From: Candidatus Vondammii sp. HM_W22
Lineage (GTDB): Bacteria > Pseudomonadota > Gammaproteobacteria > Chromatiales > Chromatiaceae
Reading direction: 5' to 3'
Assembly: GCF_022530855.2 (NCBI RefSeq)
Contig: NZ_CP099567.1
Location: 1,364,001-1,428,000 of the forward strand
DNA: 64,000 nucleotides
Of this stretch, positions 30,021-41,427 are shown in pieces. Below the pieces are notes generated by a model. The model saw only the letters and a program-made list of their open reading frames with translations, searched no databases and was not told the DNA's origin. Each line of letters opens with the position of its first letter. Position 1 is the stretch's first letter. Position numbers and translations under genes: made by a program.

Positions 30021-32612
30021 CTATGGGGATTCTGGCGACGGCTCTTCAGAATCCATCTCTTCGGCATCCTCTTCCATATCATCATCCAGCGATTCGATAC
30101 GGGCAAGGCCTATTAGCTTCTCTTTCTTGGTAAGCCGGATCATCGTCACACCCTGAGTGTTACGTCCCATTACAGAGACATCAGAGACCCGGGTGCGGAC
30201 CAGAGTACCGCCATCGGTAATGAGCATGATCTCATCATCATCAGCGGCCAATACAGCACCGATCTGATCGCCATTACGCTCCGAGGTAATCAGCGAGATG
30301 ACGCCCATGCCACCCCTGCCCTTTACCGGGAACTGGTCAACTGCCGTGCGCTTGCCAAAGCCTTTTTCACTAACTGACAATACAGCGCGATCCTCTTCCG
30401 CAATGAGCAGGGAGATCACTTTCTGACCTTCGGCCAAGCGAACACCGCGCACGCCACAAGCGGTACGGCCCATGGCGCGCACCTGTCCTTCATTGAAGCG
30501 GACGGATTTTCCGGCGGAGGTAAACAGCATCACATCCTGACTGCCGTCAGTCACTGCAACACCCACCAACTGATCATCATCCCTGAGATCAACGGCAATA
30601 ATGCCATTGGCCCGGGGACGAGAGAAATTAACCAGAGAGGTCTTTTTTACGGTGCCTGAACTGGTCGCCATAAAGACATACTTGTCTTCTGTATATTCCC
30701 GGATCGGCAATACGACATTGATCCGCTCGCCCTGCTCCAGAGGCAGTAGATTGATAATCGGTTTGCCACGAGCATTTCGTCCTGCCTGAGGCAGATCGTA
30801 CACCTTCATCCAGTAGACGCGACCTCTGCTGGAGAAGCAGAGAATAGTATCGTGAGTACTGGCGACAAACAGCTGGTCGACAAAGTCTTCATCTTTAGTC
30901 GTGGTAGCAGACTTCCCTTTACCACCCCGTTTCTGGGCTCTATAGGTATCCAACGTCTGGGACTTGGCATAGCCGGCGTGGGAGAGTGTGACCACTACAT
31001 CCTCTTCAGTGATCAAGTCTTCCAGGGTGAGATCGAGATGATCTTCGATAATCTCTGTACGCCGCTCATCCCCATACTGATCGCGGATACTGACCAGCTC
31101 TTCACGAATCACTTCCATCAGCCGGTCAGCGCTGGACAACATATCAAGTAAATACTTAATTTTATCTAGTATTTCACTGTATTCATTAAGTATTTTGTCC
31201 TGCTCTAAGCCGGTTAATCGGTGCAGTCTCAGCTCAAGAATCGCCTGGGCCTGAACCTCGGTAAGGCGATAACCCTGCGCCGTCAACCCATATTCGGCTC
31301 CCAGCTCCTGAGGCTTAGGGGCATCAGAGCCCGCCCGCTCCAGCATCGCCTCTACAGCACCCGATTTCCAGTGGCGTACCAGTAGATCCTTCTTGGCCTC
31401 AGCCGGGCTGGGGGCCGCTTTGATGAGTGCGATCACTTCATCGATATTCGCCAGAGCAACAGCCAGCCCTTCCAATACATGGGCACGGTCCCGGGCCTTT
31501 CTCAATTCATAAAGCGTCCGGCGGGTGACAACATCCCTGCGGTGCTGGATAAAATACTCCAGCATCTGCTTCAGATTGAGCAGGCGGGGTTGGCCATCCA
31601 CCAGAGAAACCATATTGATGCCAAAGACACTCTGCATCTGGGTATGCTTGTAGAGGTTGTTCAGAATCACCTCTGCAATTTCGCCTCTGCGCAGCTCAAT
31701 GACCATGCGCATGCCATCCTTGTCGGACTCATCACGCAGCTCGGTAATGCCTTCTATCCGTTTATCTTTGACTAGCTCTGCAATCTTCTCCAGCAGACGG
31801 GCTTTATTTACCTGGTAGGGCAGTTCGTGAACAATAATCGACTGCTTACCATTGGCATCGTTGGTTTCGACTGACGTACGGGAGCGAATTTTAATCCGCC
31901 CTCGACCTGTGTGATAAGCCTCATTGATGCCTTTGGCACCATTGATCAAAGCTGCGGTGGGGAAATCCGGCCCCGGGATATGCGTCATCAGCTCATCGAT
32001 AGTAGACGAAGGGTTGTCAATCAGTGCCAGACAACCGTTGACCGTCTCGGTCAGGTTGTGAGGCGGTATATTCGTTGCCATGCCCACGGCAATACCGGTG
32101 GAACCATTGACCAGAAGGTTTGGTACCCGTGCCGGCATAACCAAAGGTTCGTGCTCAGATTCATCGTAGTTGGCAATAAAGTCAACAGTATCTTTATCCA
32201 GATCGTCCAGCATGCTGTGGGCGATCTTGGCCATGCGCACTTCGGTATAACGCATGGCAGCGGGGGCATCCCCATCTACCGAGCCAAAGTTACCCTGCCC
32301 ATCCACCAGCATATAGCGCATGGAGAAGGGCTGGGCCATGCGCACGATAGTATCGTAGACGGCCGTATCACCGTGCGGATGATATTTACCAATAACATCA
32401 CCGACCACGCGGGCCGATTTTTTATAGGGTTTATTCCAGTCATTGCCCAGCACGGTCATGGCATAGAGCACACGTCGATGTACCGGCTTCAGTCCATCAC
32501 GGACATCCGGCAAGGCACGTCCCACGATCACGCTCATGGCGTAATCCAGATAGGACTGCTGCATCTCGTCTTCGAGGTTGACCGGTAGAACTTCTTTTGC
32601 AAATTCACTCAT
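30021..32612 (-). CDS. gyrA: DNA gyrase subunit A
   Basis: The DNA-breaking subunit of gyrase; with GyrB it introduces negative supercoils. About 863 residues. The breakage-reunion domain carries [17 protein letters not shown], the quinolone region [19 protein letters not shown] with Thr at the usual Ser83 site, and the catalytic Tyr in AAMRYTEVR. The C-terminal half shows the repeated beta-pinwheel blades and the GyrA box QKRGGKG, and it ends in an acidic tail. I chose ATG 32612 by alignment to family starts. The sequence just before it, CCTCCTT, resembles the 16S rRNA tail rather than a Shine-Dalgarno site. Confidence 0.96.
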   Translation of the reverse strand: MSEFAKEVLPVNLEDEMQQSYLDYAMSVIVGRALPDVRDGLKPVHRRVLYAMTVLGNDWNKPYKKSARVVGDVIGKYHPHGDTAVYDTIVRMAQPFSMRYMLVDGQGNFGSVDGDAPAAMRYTEVRMAKIAHSMLDDLDKDTVDFIANYDESEHEPLVMPARVPNLLVNGSTGIAVGMATNIPPHNLTETVNGCLALIDNPSSTIDELMTHIPGPDFPTAALINGAKGINEAYHTGRGRIKIRSRTSVETNDANGKQSIIVHELPYQVNKARLLEKIAELVKDKRIEGITELRDESDKDGMRMVIELRRGEIAEVILNNLYKHTQMQSVFGINMVSLVDGQPRLLNLKQMLEYFIQHRRDVVTRRTLYELRKARDRAHVLEGLAVALANIDEVIALIKAAPSPAEAKKDLLVRHWKSGAVEAMLERAGSDAPKPQELGAEYGLTAQGYRLTEVQAQAILELRLHRLTGLEQDKILNEYSEILDKIKYLLDMLSSADRLMEVIREELVSIRDQYGDERRTEIIEDHLDLTLEDLITEEDVVVTLSHAGYAKSQTLDTYRAQKRGGKGKSATTTKDEDFVDQLFVASTHDTILCFSSRGRVYWMKVYDLPQAGRNARGKPIINLLPLEQGERINVVLPIREYTEDKYVFMATSSGTVKKTSLVNFSRPRANGIIAVDLRDDDQLVGVAVTDGSQDVMLFTSAGKSVRFNEGQVRAMGRTACGVRGVRLAEGQKVISLLIAEEDRAVLSVSEKGFGKRTAVDQFPVKGRGGMGVISLITSERNGDQIGAVLAADDDEIMLITDGGTLVRTRVSDVSVMGRNTQGVTMIRLTKKEKLIGLARIESLDDDMEEDAEEMDSEEPSPESP

Positions 32613-32623
32613 AAGGAGGCTTG

Positions 32624-33842
32624 TCACTTCTGCCGTTTCCGGCAATTACAATGAGTCAGATGCCGTATTTGGAACAACGTGCCCAAACAGAGCGTTCTCA
32701 ACGCCGCTGATCTTACCATAGGATTGGGGGGTGCCGTCTGTTTAATAAAGCCCTGAAAACGCTTATCAGGGACTCTCGAAGGATTTGATATCAGATCTTC
32801 CATCTTTTTTCTTGTTGGCGAGAGAACTACACCCCGTTCAGTGACAATCGCATCGACCAGTTCTGCGGGTGTCACATCAAAAACCGGATTCCATGCACCT
32901 ACACCGGGTGCTCCCACCTGTTTGCCCCCACAGCAGAGGAGTTCGGCCGGATCTCTGGATCTCAATCGGGATATCCGCACCTGAAGAGACGGACATATCA
33001 ATGGTTGAGGTGGGCGCTGCCACCATCACCTTGACGCCATGGTACTTTGCCGCCACCGCCAGATGATAGGTGCCTATTTTGTTGGCCACATCGCCATTGG
33101 CCGCAATGCGGTCAGAGCCGACAATGATCCAACCAATATCTCCCTGGGCCATACGGCTGGCTGCGGCACTGTCGGCCAGCAGCGTGACCGGAATATCATC
33201 CCTTGCCAGTTCCCAGGCTGTCAGTCGCGACCCCTGGAGCCAGGGACGGGTCTCATCCGCATAGACTCTCGTTATCTTGCCCGCGGCGTAGGCACTGCGT
33301 ATCACACCCAAGGCAGTACCATATCCTCCCGTAGCCAATGCACCTGCATTGCAGTGAGTAATAACGGCGGTCTCACCTTCGATCAGTTCTGCCCCCAGTT
33401 CACCCAACCGTCTGTTTGCAGCAATATCCTCAGCATGAATCGCCTGAGCCTCTGCCAGAAGGGCCGGTTCCGGATCATCATTCCCCAGTCTGGCAATCAA
33501 CTTTTTCATTCGTTCCAAGGCCCAGAAGAGATTGATGGCTGTCGGGCGGGAAGCGGCAAGCAGCTCCAGCTCCGACCCGATCTCTCTTTTCCAGTCATTG
33601 CCAAATGGTTTAAAACAGCTGCGTGCACCCAGAACAACGCCAAACGCTGCAGTAATACCGATTGCAGGCGCTCCCCGAACCACCATATCCCTGATGGCAT
33701 CGGCTGTTTTTCTGGCTGTCTGCAACTCCAGAAACTGCTCTTGATTGGGGAGAATACGTTGATCAAGAAGATACAGTCGATCATTACGCCAGACGATAGC
33801 AAGGTCTGCATCTGCGCGAATATTGAGAGGTAATGCTTCCAT
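32624..33842 (-). pseudogene. mtnA: Methylthioribose-1-phosphate isomerase, frameshifted
   Basis: MtnA isomerises 5-methylthioribose-1-phosphate to the ribulose form in methionine salvage. The first 295 residues (33842-32958) match well: [58 protein letters not shown] and [20 protein letters not shown]. One extra G at 32957/32958 then shifts the frame; correcting it restores IEIRDPAELL and [21 protein letters not shown]. The restored protein would run about 405 residues, some 50 beyond usual, to a stop 11 nt before gyrA, so the natural stop may also be lost. Either a recent pseudogene or a sequence error. Confidence 0.88.
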
Positions 33843-33908
33843 CTGATCTTAACCAGTGGCAAATTCCGTGTATTCTACTGAGTGTCAGACTGAAAACCTA
33901 CTCTGAAA

Positions 33909-35249
33909 ATGGATACTGATTTGAATATAGATACATTAATACATGCCCACTGGGTCATTCCAGTAGCCCCCAATAACCAGGTGCTAGAGTATCATGCTCT
34001 GGCTATTCAGGCTGGGCGTATCCTGGAGATTCTGCCAAGCGATCAGGCCCGAGAGAAATACCAGCCGGATACTGTTGAAGAGCTGGCCCAACATGCGCTG
34101 ATTCCAGGCCTGATCAACGCACACACCCACGCCAGCATGAGTCTGTTGCGCGGTCTGGCAGATGACCTGCCACTGAATGACTTGGCTAAATGAACACATA
34201 TGGCCAGCGGAAGGCCGTTGGGTGAATGAAGAGTTTATTGCCGACGGTACCCGTCTGGCGGTCGCAGAGATGCTGCGCGGCGGTACCACCTGTTTTAATG
34301 ACATGTACTTCTTCCCCGAAGTGACCGGAATGGTCAGTGCGGCTGCCGGCATGCGTGCAGTGGTGGGTATGATACTGATCGATTTTCCATCGGCCTGGGC
34401 CAGTGGGCCGGATGAATATATCAGTCGTGGCCTGGAGGTTCATGATCAGTTTCGTGGTCACGGTTTGATCACCACCGCATTTGCACCTCATGCCCCCTAC
34501 TCTGTATCCGATGAGCCTCTTGAGCGAATGCGAACGCTGGCCGACGAACTGGATCCCCCCCCCCCCGTTTATCCATATGCATGTCCATGAGACCCAGGAT
34601 GAAATTGCCCAGAGCATGGAAAAATTCGGAAAACGACCGCTACAACGGTTGCAAGATCTTGGATTACTGTCGCCTTCGCTAATCGCAGTCCATATGACGC
34701 AGTTGAATAAGGATGAAATAGCGCAGTTTGCAGCCAGCGGTACCAGCCTTGTCCACTGCCCTGAATCAAACCTGAAACTCGCATCCGGCTTTTGCCCGGT
34801 AGAGGAACTGCATCAGACCGGGGTAAATATCGCATTGGGCACAGATGGTGCAGCCAGTAACAATGATCTGGATATGTTCAGTGAGATGCGCACTGCCGCA
34901 CTGCTGGCCAAGGGCGTGGCAGGAGATGCCAGTGTCATTCCAGCCGCAACGGCACTGCGTATGGCGACACTTAACGGCGCTATTGCTCTGGTGTATTGCA
35001 GATGAGACCGGTTCTCTGGAACCCGGTAAGGCGGCTGATATTACAGCTGTCGATCTCGGCAGCATTGAGACACAACCTATCTACCACCCGCTCTCACAAC
35101 TGGTCTATGCAACAGGCCGTGACAAGGTCTCAGATGTCTGGGTGGCAGGAAAGCGGGTTGTCCATAATGGCGAATTAACAACTCTTGATAAGCATGAAAT
35201 ATTGACCAGAACAGCTGAATGGCAGGATAAAATCAGGGAAAACAGTTGA
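33909..35249 (+). pseudogene. mtaD: Methylthioadenosine/SAH deaminase, three frameshifts
   Basis: An amidohydrolase of the MtaD/TrzA type that deaminates 5'-methylthioadenosine or S-adenosylhomocysteine. Four collinear pieces cover the whole protein: ALIPGLINAHTHASMSLLRG (metal HxH), MTWLNEHIWPAEGRW through [28 protein letters not shown] to [15 protein letters not shown], and [16 protein letters not shown] to the end. They are separated by an extra A near 34174, a 12-C run at 34555-34566 and an extra T near 34991. Catalytic residues are all present in the fragments, so decay is recent or the breaks are sequencing errors. Divergent from mtnA. Confidence 0.9.
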
Positions 35250-35313
35250 AACCAAACTGCTTGCCAGAGTGTCCATCTCTGCTGATACTGACAGAATCAA
35301 GGAGATCATAACA

Positions 35314-35787
35314 ATGCGCTACCTTATTCCCTTTTTTCTACTCTTTTACACTACCTTCTCTCTGGCTGAGTCTCCGATAACGCCGGAAGACGCTCCGATT
35401 ATCATCTACAAAGTCCAGGATAATTTCGACGATATCAAAGCCAACCTGGAGATGGCCATTACAGATAGAGGCATGCTGGTTACCAACATCCTCCACATCA
35501 GTGAGATGATGGAGAGAACCGCAAAAGATACCGGACTCGACAAGAAAATTTACGGGAAAGCGGAATCACTGGAATTTTGCAGCATTAAGATGTCTTACAA
35601 TATGTCTCTTGCACACCCCGCCAACCTCTCTATCTGTCCCTTGACTGTTAGTCTGTACACCAAGGTCTCCGAGCCTGATACGGTCTATCTGACGTACCGC
35701 CGCCCAGTCATGTTGGGAGATGCAGCGTCTGCATCAAAGGCCCTGATGGAGATGCTCGATGGCATAGTACAGGAGTCAATGGAATAA
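35314..35787 (+). CDS. DUF302 family secreted protein
   Basis: A 157-residue protein with a clear signal peptide (MRYLIPFFLLFYTTFSLAES, cleavage after SLA) and a DUF302-type domain (IIIYKVQDNFDDIKANLEMAI ... SLEFCSIKMSYNM ... SICPLTVSLYTKVSEPDTVYLTYR). Two Cys in the mature part could pair. DUF302 proteins are small periplasmic or cytosolic proteins with no agreed function. I start at ATG 35314, where the signal peptide begins, rather than 15 codons upstream. It lies between mtaD and ubiG. Confidence 0.75.
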   Translation: MRYLIPFFLLFYTTFSLAESPITPEDAPIIIYKVQDNFDDIKANLEMAITDRGMLVTNILHISEMMERTAKDTGLDKKIYGKAESLEFCSIKMSYNMSLAHPANLSICPLTVSLYTKVSEPDTVYLTYRRPVMLGDAASASKALMEMLDGIVQESME

Positions 35788-35837
35788 ACCCGGTATAATG
35801 GGCAAATTCTTATAACGCAGATATTACAAAGAGCACT

Positions 35838-36567
<730 letters not shown>

Positions 36568-36581
<14 letters not shown>

Positions 36582-37275
36582 GCCCGCAATTTTTGACGGA
36601 AAAAGAATCCGTCTTATCCTGTTCGATCTCGACGGCACACTGGCAGATACAGCCCCCGATCTGGCCTATGCACTGAATCAGACGCTGGCATTACACGGCA
36701 AAGAACCGCTGAGCTTCGAGCAGATACGCCCGCATATCTCACATGGCGGTATTGCGCTGATTCGCGCCGGCTTTGGAATAGAATCCGGTCATCCGGAATT
36801 TGAGAAATACCGTCAGGATCTTTTAACCATTTATCTGGATAACATCGCCAGGGAGACAGCACTTTTTCCGGGTATGGACGAAGTCATCAGCTTTTTTGAG
36901 CGTAATAACCTCTCCTGGGGGATCGTTACCAACAAGCCCGACTGGCTGACAGATCCATTGATGGAGAAGATGGGGCTGACAGAGCGTGCCGCCTGCATTG
37001 TCAGCGGCAATACAACAGACAACAGCAAACCCCACCCGGAACCCATTCTTCATGCCTGCAGGCTGGTTGGGTTCAAACCTGATGAGTCTCTTTATATAGG
37101 AGACGCCGAGCGTGATATCGAAGCGGGACGACGCGCTGGAACGGCAACTCTCACCGCACTTTTCGGCTATTTGACAAAAGCGGATCAACCCGATCGGTGG
37201 GGTGCGGATGGAACCATAGACCATCCGATCGAAATCCTGAAACAACTGGGATACCCTGAATATATAACCTCTTAG
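36568..37275 (+). CDS. gph: HAD phosphatase, Gph/MupP type
   Basis: A 235-residue haloacid-dehalogenase phosphatase: [14 protein letters not shown] (Asp20 and Asp22), [15 protein letters not shown] (motif II Thr), [10 protein letters not shown] (motif III Lys) and [12 protein letters not shown] (acidic motif IV). General similarity suggests phosphoglycolate phosphatase. Its place between ubiG and an SDR gene matches the location of MupP (N-acetylmuramate-6-phosphate phosphatase of cell-wall recycling) in Pseudomonas, and WGIVTNKP fits that subfamily. The two cannot be separated by sequence reading alone. Confidence 0.85.
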
Positions 37276-37405
37276 TTGAAATGACCTCGAACAGAGGGCC
37301 ATCTCCAGGTAAAATAGTCGGTAATATTGGCAAAGTTGTTTGGTAGTGATACATAGGAATATATCAACTACCGTTGTTACCTAAATAAATTCAGAGAACT
37401 TTGTA

Positions 37406-38152
37406 ATGCGCGATTATCATCCCCCAAAAGAGCTGTTGTCAGGACGCACCATTCTCGTTACCGGTGCCGGTGATGGCATCGGCCGTGCTGCATCTATAGC
37501 CTATGCTGCTCATGGTGCCACCGTGATTCTGCTTGGAAGGACCATTGCGAAGCTGGAAGCAGTCTACGACACCATTGAAGAGGCGGGAGGTGTTCAGCCT
37601 GCCATCTACCCGCTTAATCTTGAGGGGGCAACCGATCACGACTACTTCGAACTGGCCGATCGACTGGATAAGGAGTTTGGCGCCTTGAATGGCCTGCTGC
37701 ACAACGCGGCACAACTGCGGCTGCTCAGCCGCATCGATGACTATGACATTGAAACCTGGTACCAGGTGATGCAGGTCAATCTAAATGGGCCATTCATGCT
37801 GACACAGGCGTGTTTGCCTCTGTTACGCAAGGCTGATGATGCCTCGGTCATATTTACTTCCGATTATGTGGGCCGTAAAGCCAAAGCCTACTGGGGTGCC
37901 TACAGTGTTTCCAAATTCGGTATAGAGGGATTGATGCAGATACTCGCTGAGGAGACCCGCGACAGCAGCGCCATCCGGGTTAACAGTATCGCCCCGGGGG
38001 CAACCCGAACCAACCTGCGCGCCCATGCCTATCCGGGAGAGGACCCTCAAACAGTCAAGCCGCCCGAAGAGCTGATGCCGCTCTATCTTTGGCTGATGGG
38101 TCCGGACAGTGTGGAAACAACCGGCGAAGCCCTGGATCCCAGAACTTGGTAA
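37406..38152 (+). CDS. SDR-family oxidoreductase, YciK-like
   Basis: A 248-residue short-chain dehydrogenase with the cofactor motif TGAGDGIG at about 19-26, HNAAQL (NNAG-like), and the catalytic YSVSK. The start MRDYHPPKELLSGRTILVTG and the C-terminal WLMGPDSVETTGEALD fit the YciK group, which often follows ubiG-gph in gammaproteobacteria. The substrate is unknown. A 130-nt gap separates it from gph. Confidence 0.85.
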   Translation: MRDYHPPKELLSGRTILVTGAGDGIGRAASIAYAAHGATVILLGRTIAKLEAVYDTIEEAGGVQPAIYPLNLEGATDHDYFELADRLDKEFGALNGLLHNAAQLRLLSRIDDYDIETWYQVMQVNLNGPFMLTQACLPLLRKADDASVIFTSDYVGRKAKAYWGAYSVSKFGIEGLMQILAEETRDSSAIRVNSIAPGATRTNLRAHAYPGEDPQTVKPPEELMPLYLWLMGPDSVETTGEALDPRTW

Positions 38153-38228
38153 ATTGTGATAACAGGCCCCTGCTTGGCATGGACCTTTAATTCGAAGGCG
38201 GCTCCTCATCTCTTGCCAGAAGGCGAGA

Positions 38229-38249
38229 GACAGCCATACAATGGCTGTC
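38229..38249. other. Perfect 9-bp hairpin after the SDR gene
   Basis: GACAGCCAT-ACA-ATGGCTGTC lies 77 nt past the SDR stop with no T run. It may be a transcript-end hairpin. The rest of 38153-38378 shows nothing else recognisable. Confidence 0.4.
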
Positions 38250-38378
38250 GGCAATGCTCCATATAGGGCATTCTACCCGGATGCTGATGCGATCAACCGC
38301 ACAATAGGCCGCTTACTTACTATTACCAATACTGCATAAGCAGTCTAATATATTGTTAGGGTATAAATTAAAATTTGG

Positions 38379-38627
38379 ATGAACAAAATGAAAACAAATA
38401 TTGCAGTTTTATATATCTGTGTGTTTTTGGCAGCAGGTTGCTCTGAGGATAACAAATCAAACTCATCAGAAATTGGTGATTTATCCAGCGATGAATGTTC
38501 AAGTATTGGAGGTCGTATTATTAAAGGTATAGGATGCGCAAAAGATATTCCAACAGAAGAAATGAGAAAAATGTGTAAGAATAATGGAATGAAATATTCT
38601 CTAGACCTTAATGGATGTATTGAATAA
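38379..38627 (+). CDS. Small putative lipoprotein
   Basis: An 82-residue protein with a lipoprotein signal peptide: a basic start, hydrophobic IAVLYICVF, and lipobox LAAGC with Cys21. The mature part is polar and Cys-rich (four further Cys), suggesting disulfides in the periplasm. ATG 38388 gives a shorter leader and is equally plausible, with GGA just upstream. I know no family for it. It is more AT-rich than its neighbours, suggesting an acquired gene. Confidence 0.6.
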   Translation: MNKMKTNIAVLYICVFLAAGCSEDNKSNSSEIGDLSSDECSSIGGRIIKGIGCAKDIPTEEMRKMCKNNGMKYSLDLNGCIE

Positions 38628-38712
38628 TGAGGTATCCTAGCAATCAGTTACACTTTGACGTTTTAAAACGCAGGTGAACTAAGCGTTAAATGGCAGAGGA
38701 GGAATTATAGAA

Positions 38713-38751
38713 ATGTCAGATATTGATAAAGACAATTTGAGACAGTCCTAA
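38713..38751 (+). pseudogene. 5' stub of a gene cut by IS256
   Basis: A strong Shine-Dalgarno (GAGGAGGAATTATAGAA) precedes ATG and MSDIDKDNL. At about 38738 the sequence becomes the IS256 type-B terminus and the frame stops 3 codons later. The rest of the gene is gone from this side; see 41505-41645 for a possible 3' end. Confidence 0.5.
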
Positions 38752-39085
38752 ATTCTATGTAACTGTCTATCATTAAACCCAAACAAGGGAGAGGACAGGT
38801 AGCTGATCGACAAGAAAGAGCTCCAGGCAATAGCCCAGGCGGCCGCTAACAACATCAAAACTGAAGAAGAAACGAGTTTCGGCCAATGCTGCCCAGAATC
38901 GCGGTCGATCCGGCACTCAATGCTGAACTGGCTGATCATCTTGGCTTTGCCAAGCATCAACAATCCGAAGCAAGTAATAGCCGCAACGGCACGACCAGCA
39001 AAACCTTGCAAACAGAAGATGGCCAGTTTGAACTGGATACCCCGCGAGATAGAGCGAGCAGCTTTGAACCTCAGCTAGTTAAGAA
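38739..39085 (+). pseudogene. IS256-family element type B, copy 3 (5' fragment)
   Basis: Terminus GAGACAGTCCTAAATTCT-TGTAACTG and the N-terminal transposase region (RIAVDPALNAELADHLGFAK, NSRNGTTSKTLQTEDGQFEL) match the other type-B copies. An IS3-family element cuts it after VKK at 39085. The remainder is absent. Confidence 0.88.
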
Positions 39086-40287
39086 GGGTAATCCCCCATT
39101 TTTAGCTGCGCACAAAAGTAGGGCTTATGCGGCTTGCGCCAACTTCTGATACGGGGTTATTCCTCCAATGGCCATGTTTGGCCGCTCTGTATTGTAGCGC
39201 CACAACCATTGAGTGGCGGTGTGCTGGGCATACTCGATCGACTCAAAGAGATGCTGGTTCAGCCATTCATGTCGAACTGTTCTGTTAAAACGCTCCACGT
39301 ACGCGTTCTGTTGCGGGTTGCCGGGCTGGATATAGTGTAACTTAATCCACTGTTTCTCTGCCCACTCCATCAGTTGACCACTGATTAGTTCGGTGCCATT
39401 TTGTCGCAGCGAATGGAATTTGGCTTGCCTCGCCACTCGATGATCTGTTCCAGTGCACGAATGACACGCACTGCCGGTAACAAGAAGTCCACCTCAATAC
39501 CCAGCCCCTCACGATTGTAGTCGTCGATGACATTGAACGTCCTGAAGCTACGGCCATCGGCCAGGCTGTCATGCATAAAATCCATCGACCACATGATGTT
39601 AATTTGACGAGGTACAGCTAGCGCATCCGGCACGTCGCGCTTCAATCGACGTTTGGGCTTGATCCGCAAGTTCAGCTCAAACTCCCTGTATATGCGGTAT
39701 ACACGTTTATGATTGTAGGGGTAACCCTTCACATTGCGCAGGTACAAATAGCACAACCCGAAACCCCAGGTTCGATTGGTCATCGTCAATCGGAGTAACC
39801 AATCTGCAATCAGTGCGTTGTCGCTCGAATGCTTGGCCTGATAGCGATAGCAGGTCTCGCTGATACAGAATGCACGACAAGCCAGGCGTACCGACACGCC
39901 ATCCTGCGTAGCTGTGATCTTGGCCATCTCCTTGCGACGAGATGGCCTTACCACTTTTTTGCCAGGGCCTCCTTGACGATCTCCGCCTCTAATTTGGTCT
40001 CAGCGTACATCTTCTTGAGTCGCCGGTTCTCATCCTCGAGTTCCTTCATACGCTTCATGAGAGAGGCGTCCATGCCGCCGTATTTGGCGCGCCACTTGTA
40101 GAAGGTGGCACTGCTCATGCCCATGCTCCCGGCACAGATCGGAAACTGGTGTAACAGTCTCAGCCTGCTTGAGAATAGCAATGATCTGGCTGTCCTTGAA
40201 TCTTGATGTCTTCATGCAGAATCTCCTGCGTTCATATTACGAGAAAATTCTACTTTTGGCGTCAGCTACTTCCCGGGGGATTACCCC
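39086..40287 (-). mobile_element. IS3-family element (copy 2), both genes frameshifted
   Basis: Ends GGGTAATCCCCC and complement. OrfA starts at 40215 (MKTSRFKDSQIIAILKQAE); one extra base near 40115 shifts it to the frame of SSATFYKWRAKYGGMDAS ending ALAKKW at 39948. The slippery A AAA AAG at the OrfA end would give -1 frameshifting into OrfB (39954). OrfB carries [17 protein letters not shown] and [16 protein letters not shown], slips at 39405 (IRCDKMAPN instead of IRCDNGTE) and continues as QPGNPQQNAYVERFNRTVRH. Probably inactive. Copy 1 is at 7125-8328. Confidence 0.9.
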
Positions 40288-40348
40288 AGGTTTCTAGCCG
40301 TGACCTTCCCCCCATCTTAATACCAAGACTTGGATGAGATAATTCATT

Positions 40349-41167
40349 CTAAGCGGCCCTATTTACAAAGGCCACAGGTGACAAATAATTTAATGCGCTA
40401 TGAGGCCGCACGTGATTGTAGTGCTCTCGCCATTGATCAATTTCATGTCTAGCGTCATCAATGGACTTGAACCAATGCTGATTTAAGCATTCATTTCTGA
40501 ATTTACCGTTTAAGCTTTCTACAAACGCATTCTGAGTAGGCTTACCTGGCTGAATAAAACCTAGCTTAACGCCACTTTCTTTTTGCCAGTAGAACATCGC
40601 CTTGCTAGTAAACTCAGTACCGTTGTCGCAGATTATTTGATCCGGAGCACTCCTTAGCTCAATCACCTGAGTTAAAAAACGAGCGACCTGGTGACCATTG
40701 ATCGAGAAGTCAGAGAGCTGGCCAATAACTTCTCTTGAGTAATCATCAATCACATTAAATACTCGAAAGCGGCGACCATTAGCCAACTGATCACTGACAA
40801 AATCCATTGACCAGCGTATATTTTTACCAATGGGCATAATCATTGGCATTCTTGGTCGTATTATCTTCTTGCGTTTTTTAGTCCTCACTTGAAGACCTTC
40901 TTCGTTATAGACTCGGTAGGTCCGCTTCTTGTTTTTCACAAGCCCCTCTCCTCTCAGGAGGCCATGTAAAAACAAATAACCATAACTCGGATGCTTTTTT
41001 GCCAGCTCAAGTAACCGTTTGCGTAGAGGCTCATCTTTTCCCCATTGAGTAACGTACCGAAAAGCGGTTCTATTTAAGCCTACTAATTGGCAAGCTCTAC
41101 GCTCACTTAATTTGAATCGTGACTTAAGGTAGATCACGATTTGTTTTCTATCAGCAGGCTTTACCAC
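40349..41167 (-). CDS. IS3-family transposase OrfB
   Basis: The 272-residue catalytic half of the transposase. It has an HTH_21 region (SRFKLSERRACQLVGLNR) and an rve core with RWSMDFVSDQLANGRRFR, VFNVIDDYSREVIG, ICDNGTEFTS and PTQNAFVESLNGKFRNE, giving the D-D-(35)-E triad. It starts at GTG 41167 inside the end of orfA, in the -1 frame. It is normally made as an OrfAB fusion through the upstream A AAA AAG site. It is intact. Confidence 0.92.
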   Translation of the reverse strand: MVKPADRKQIVIYLKSRFKLSERRACQLVGLNRTAFRYVTQWGKDEPLRKRLLELAKKHPSYGYLFLHGLLRGEGLVKNKKRTYRVYNEEGLQVRTKKRKKIIRPRMPMIMPIGKNIRWSMDFVSDQLANGRRFRVFNVIDDYSREVIGQLSDFSINGHQVARFLTQVIELRSAPDQIICDNGTEFTSKAMFYWQKESGVKLGFIQPGKPTQNAFVESLNGKFRNECLNQHWFKSIDDARHEIDQWREHYNHVRPHSALNYLSPVAFVNRAA

Positions 41168-41427
41168 TTTTTTGAGAGCACATCCTTCATCGCCTCAGCT
41201 TCAAGCATTTTCTCGGCAAGTAACTTCTTAAGCTTGTTGTTTTCGCTTTCAAGCTCTTTGAGCCGTTTGGCTTCTGAGACATCCATCCCGGCGTGCTTGC
41301 TTCGCCAGTTATAAAAGCACCCGGTTGAAATGCCGAACTGACGACAAATGTCATCAACTTTTACCCCTGACTCATGCTGCTTGATGGCACCAATAATTTG
41401 CTCTTCTCTGTAACGCTTCTTCTTCAT
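41161..41427 (-). CDS. IS3-family transposase OrfA
   Basis: The 88-residue DNA-binding half: helix-turn-helix (YREEQIIGAIKQHESGVK, ICRQFGISTGCFYNW) and a leucine-zipper-like tail (KRLKELESENNKLKKLLAE). It ends DVLSKKW across the slippery heptamer A AAA AAG, overlapping orfB by 7 nt. It is intact. Confidence 0.92.
   Translation of the reverse strand: MKKKRYREEQIIGAIKQHESGVKVDDICRQFGISTGCFYNWRSKHAGMDVSEAKRLKELESENNKLKKLLAEKMLEAEAMKDVLSKKW

Noticed and set aside
31911-32588. Plus-strand open frame of 225 codons opposite gyrA
   Set aside because: Shadow of a well-conserved gyrA region.
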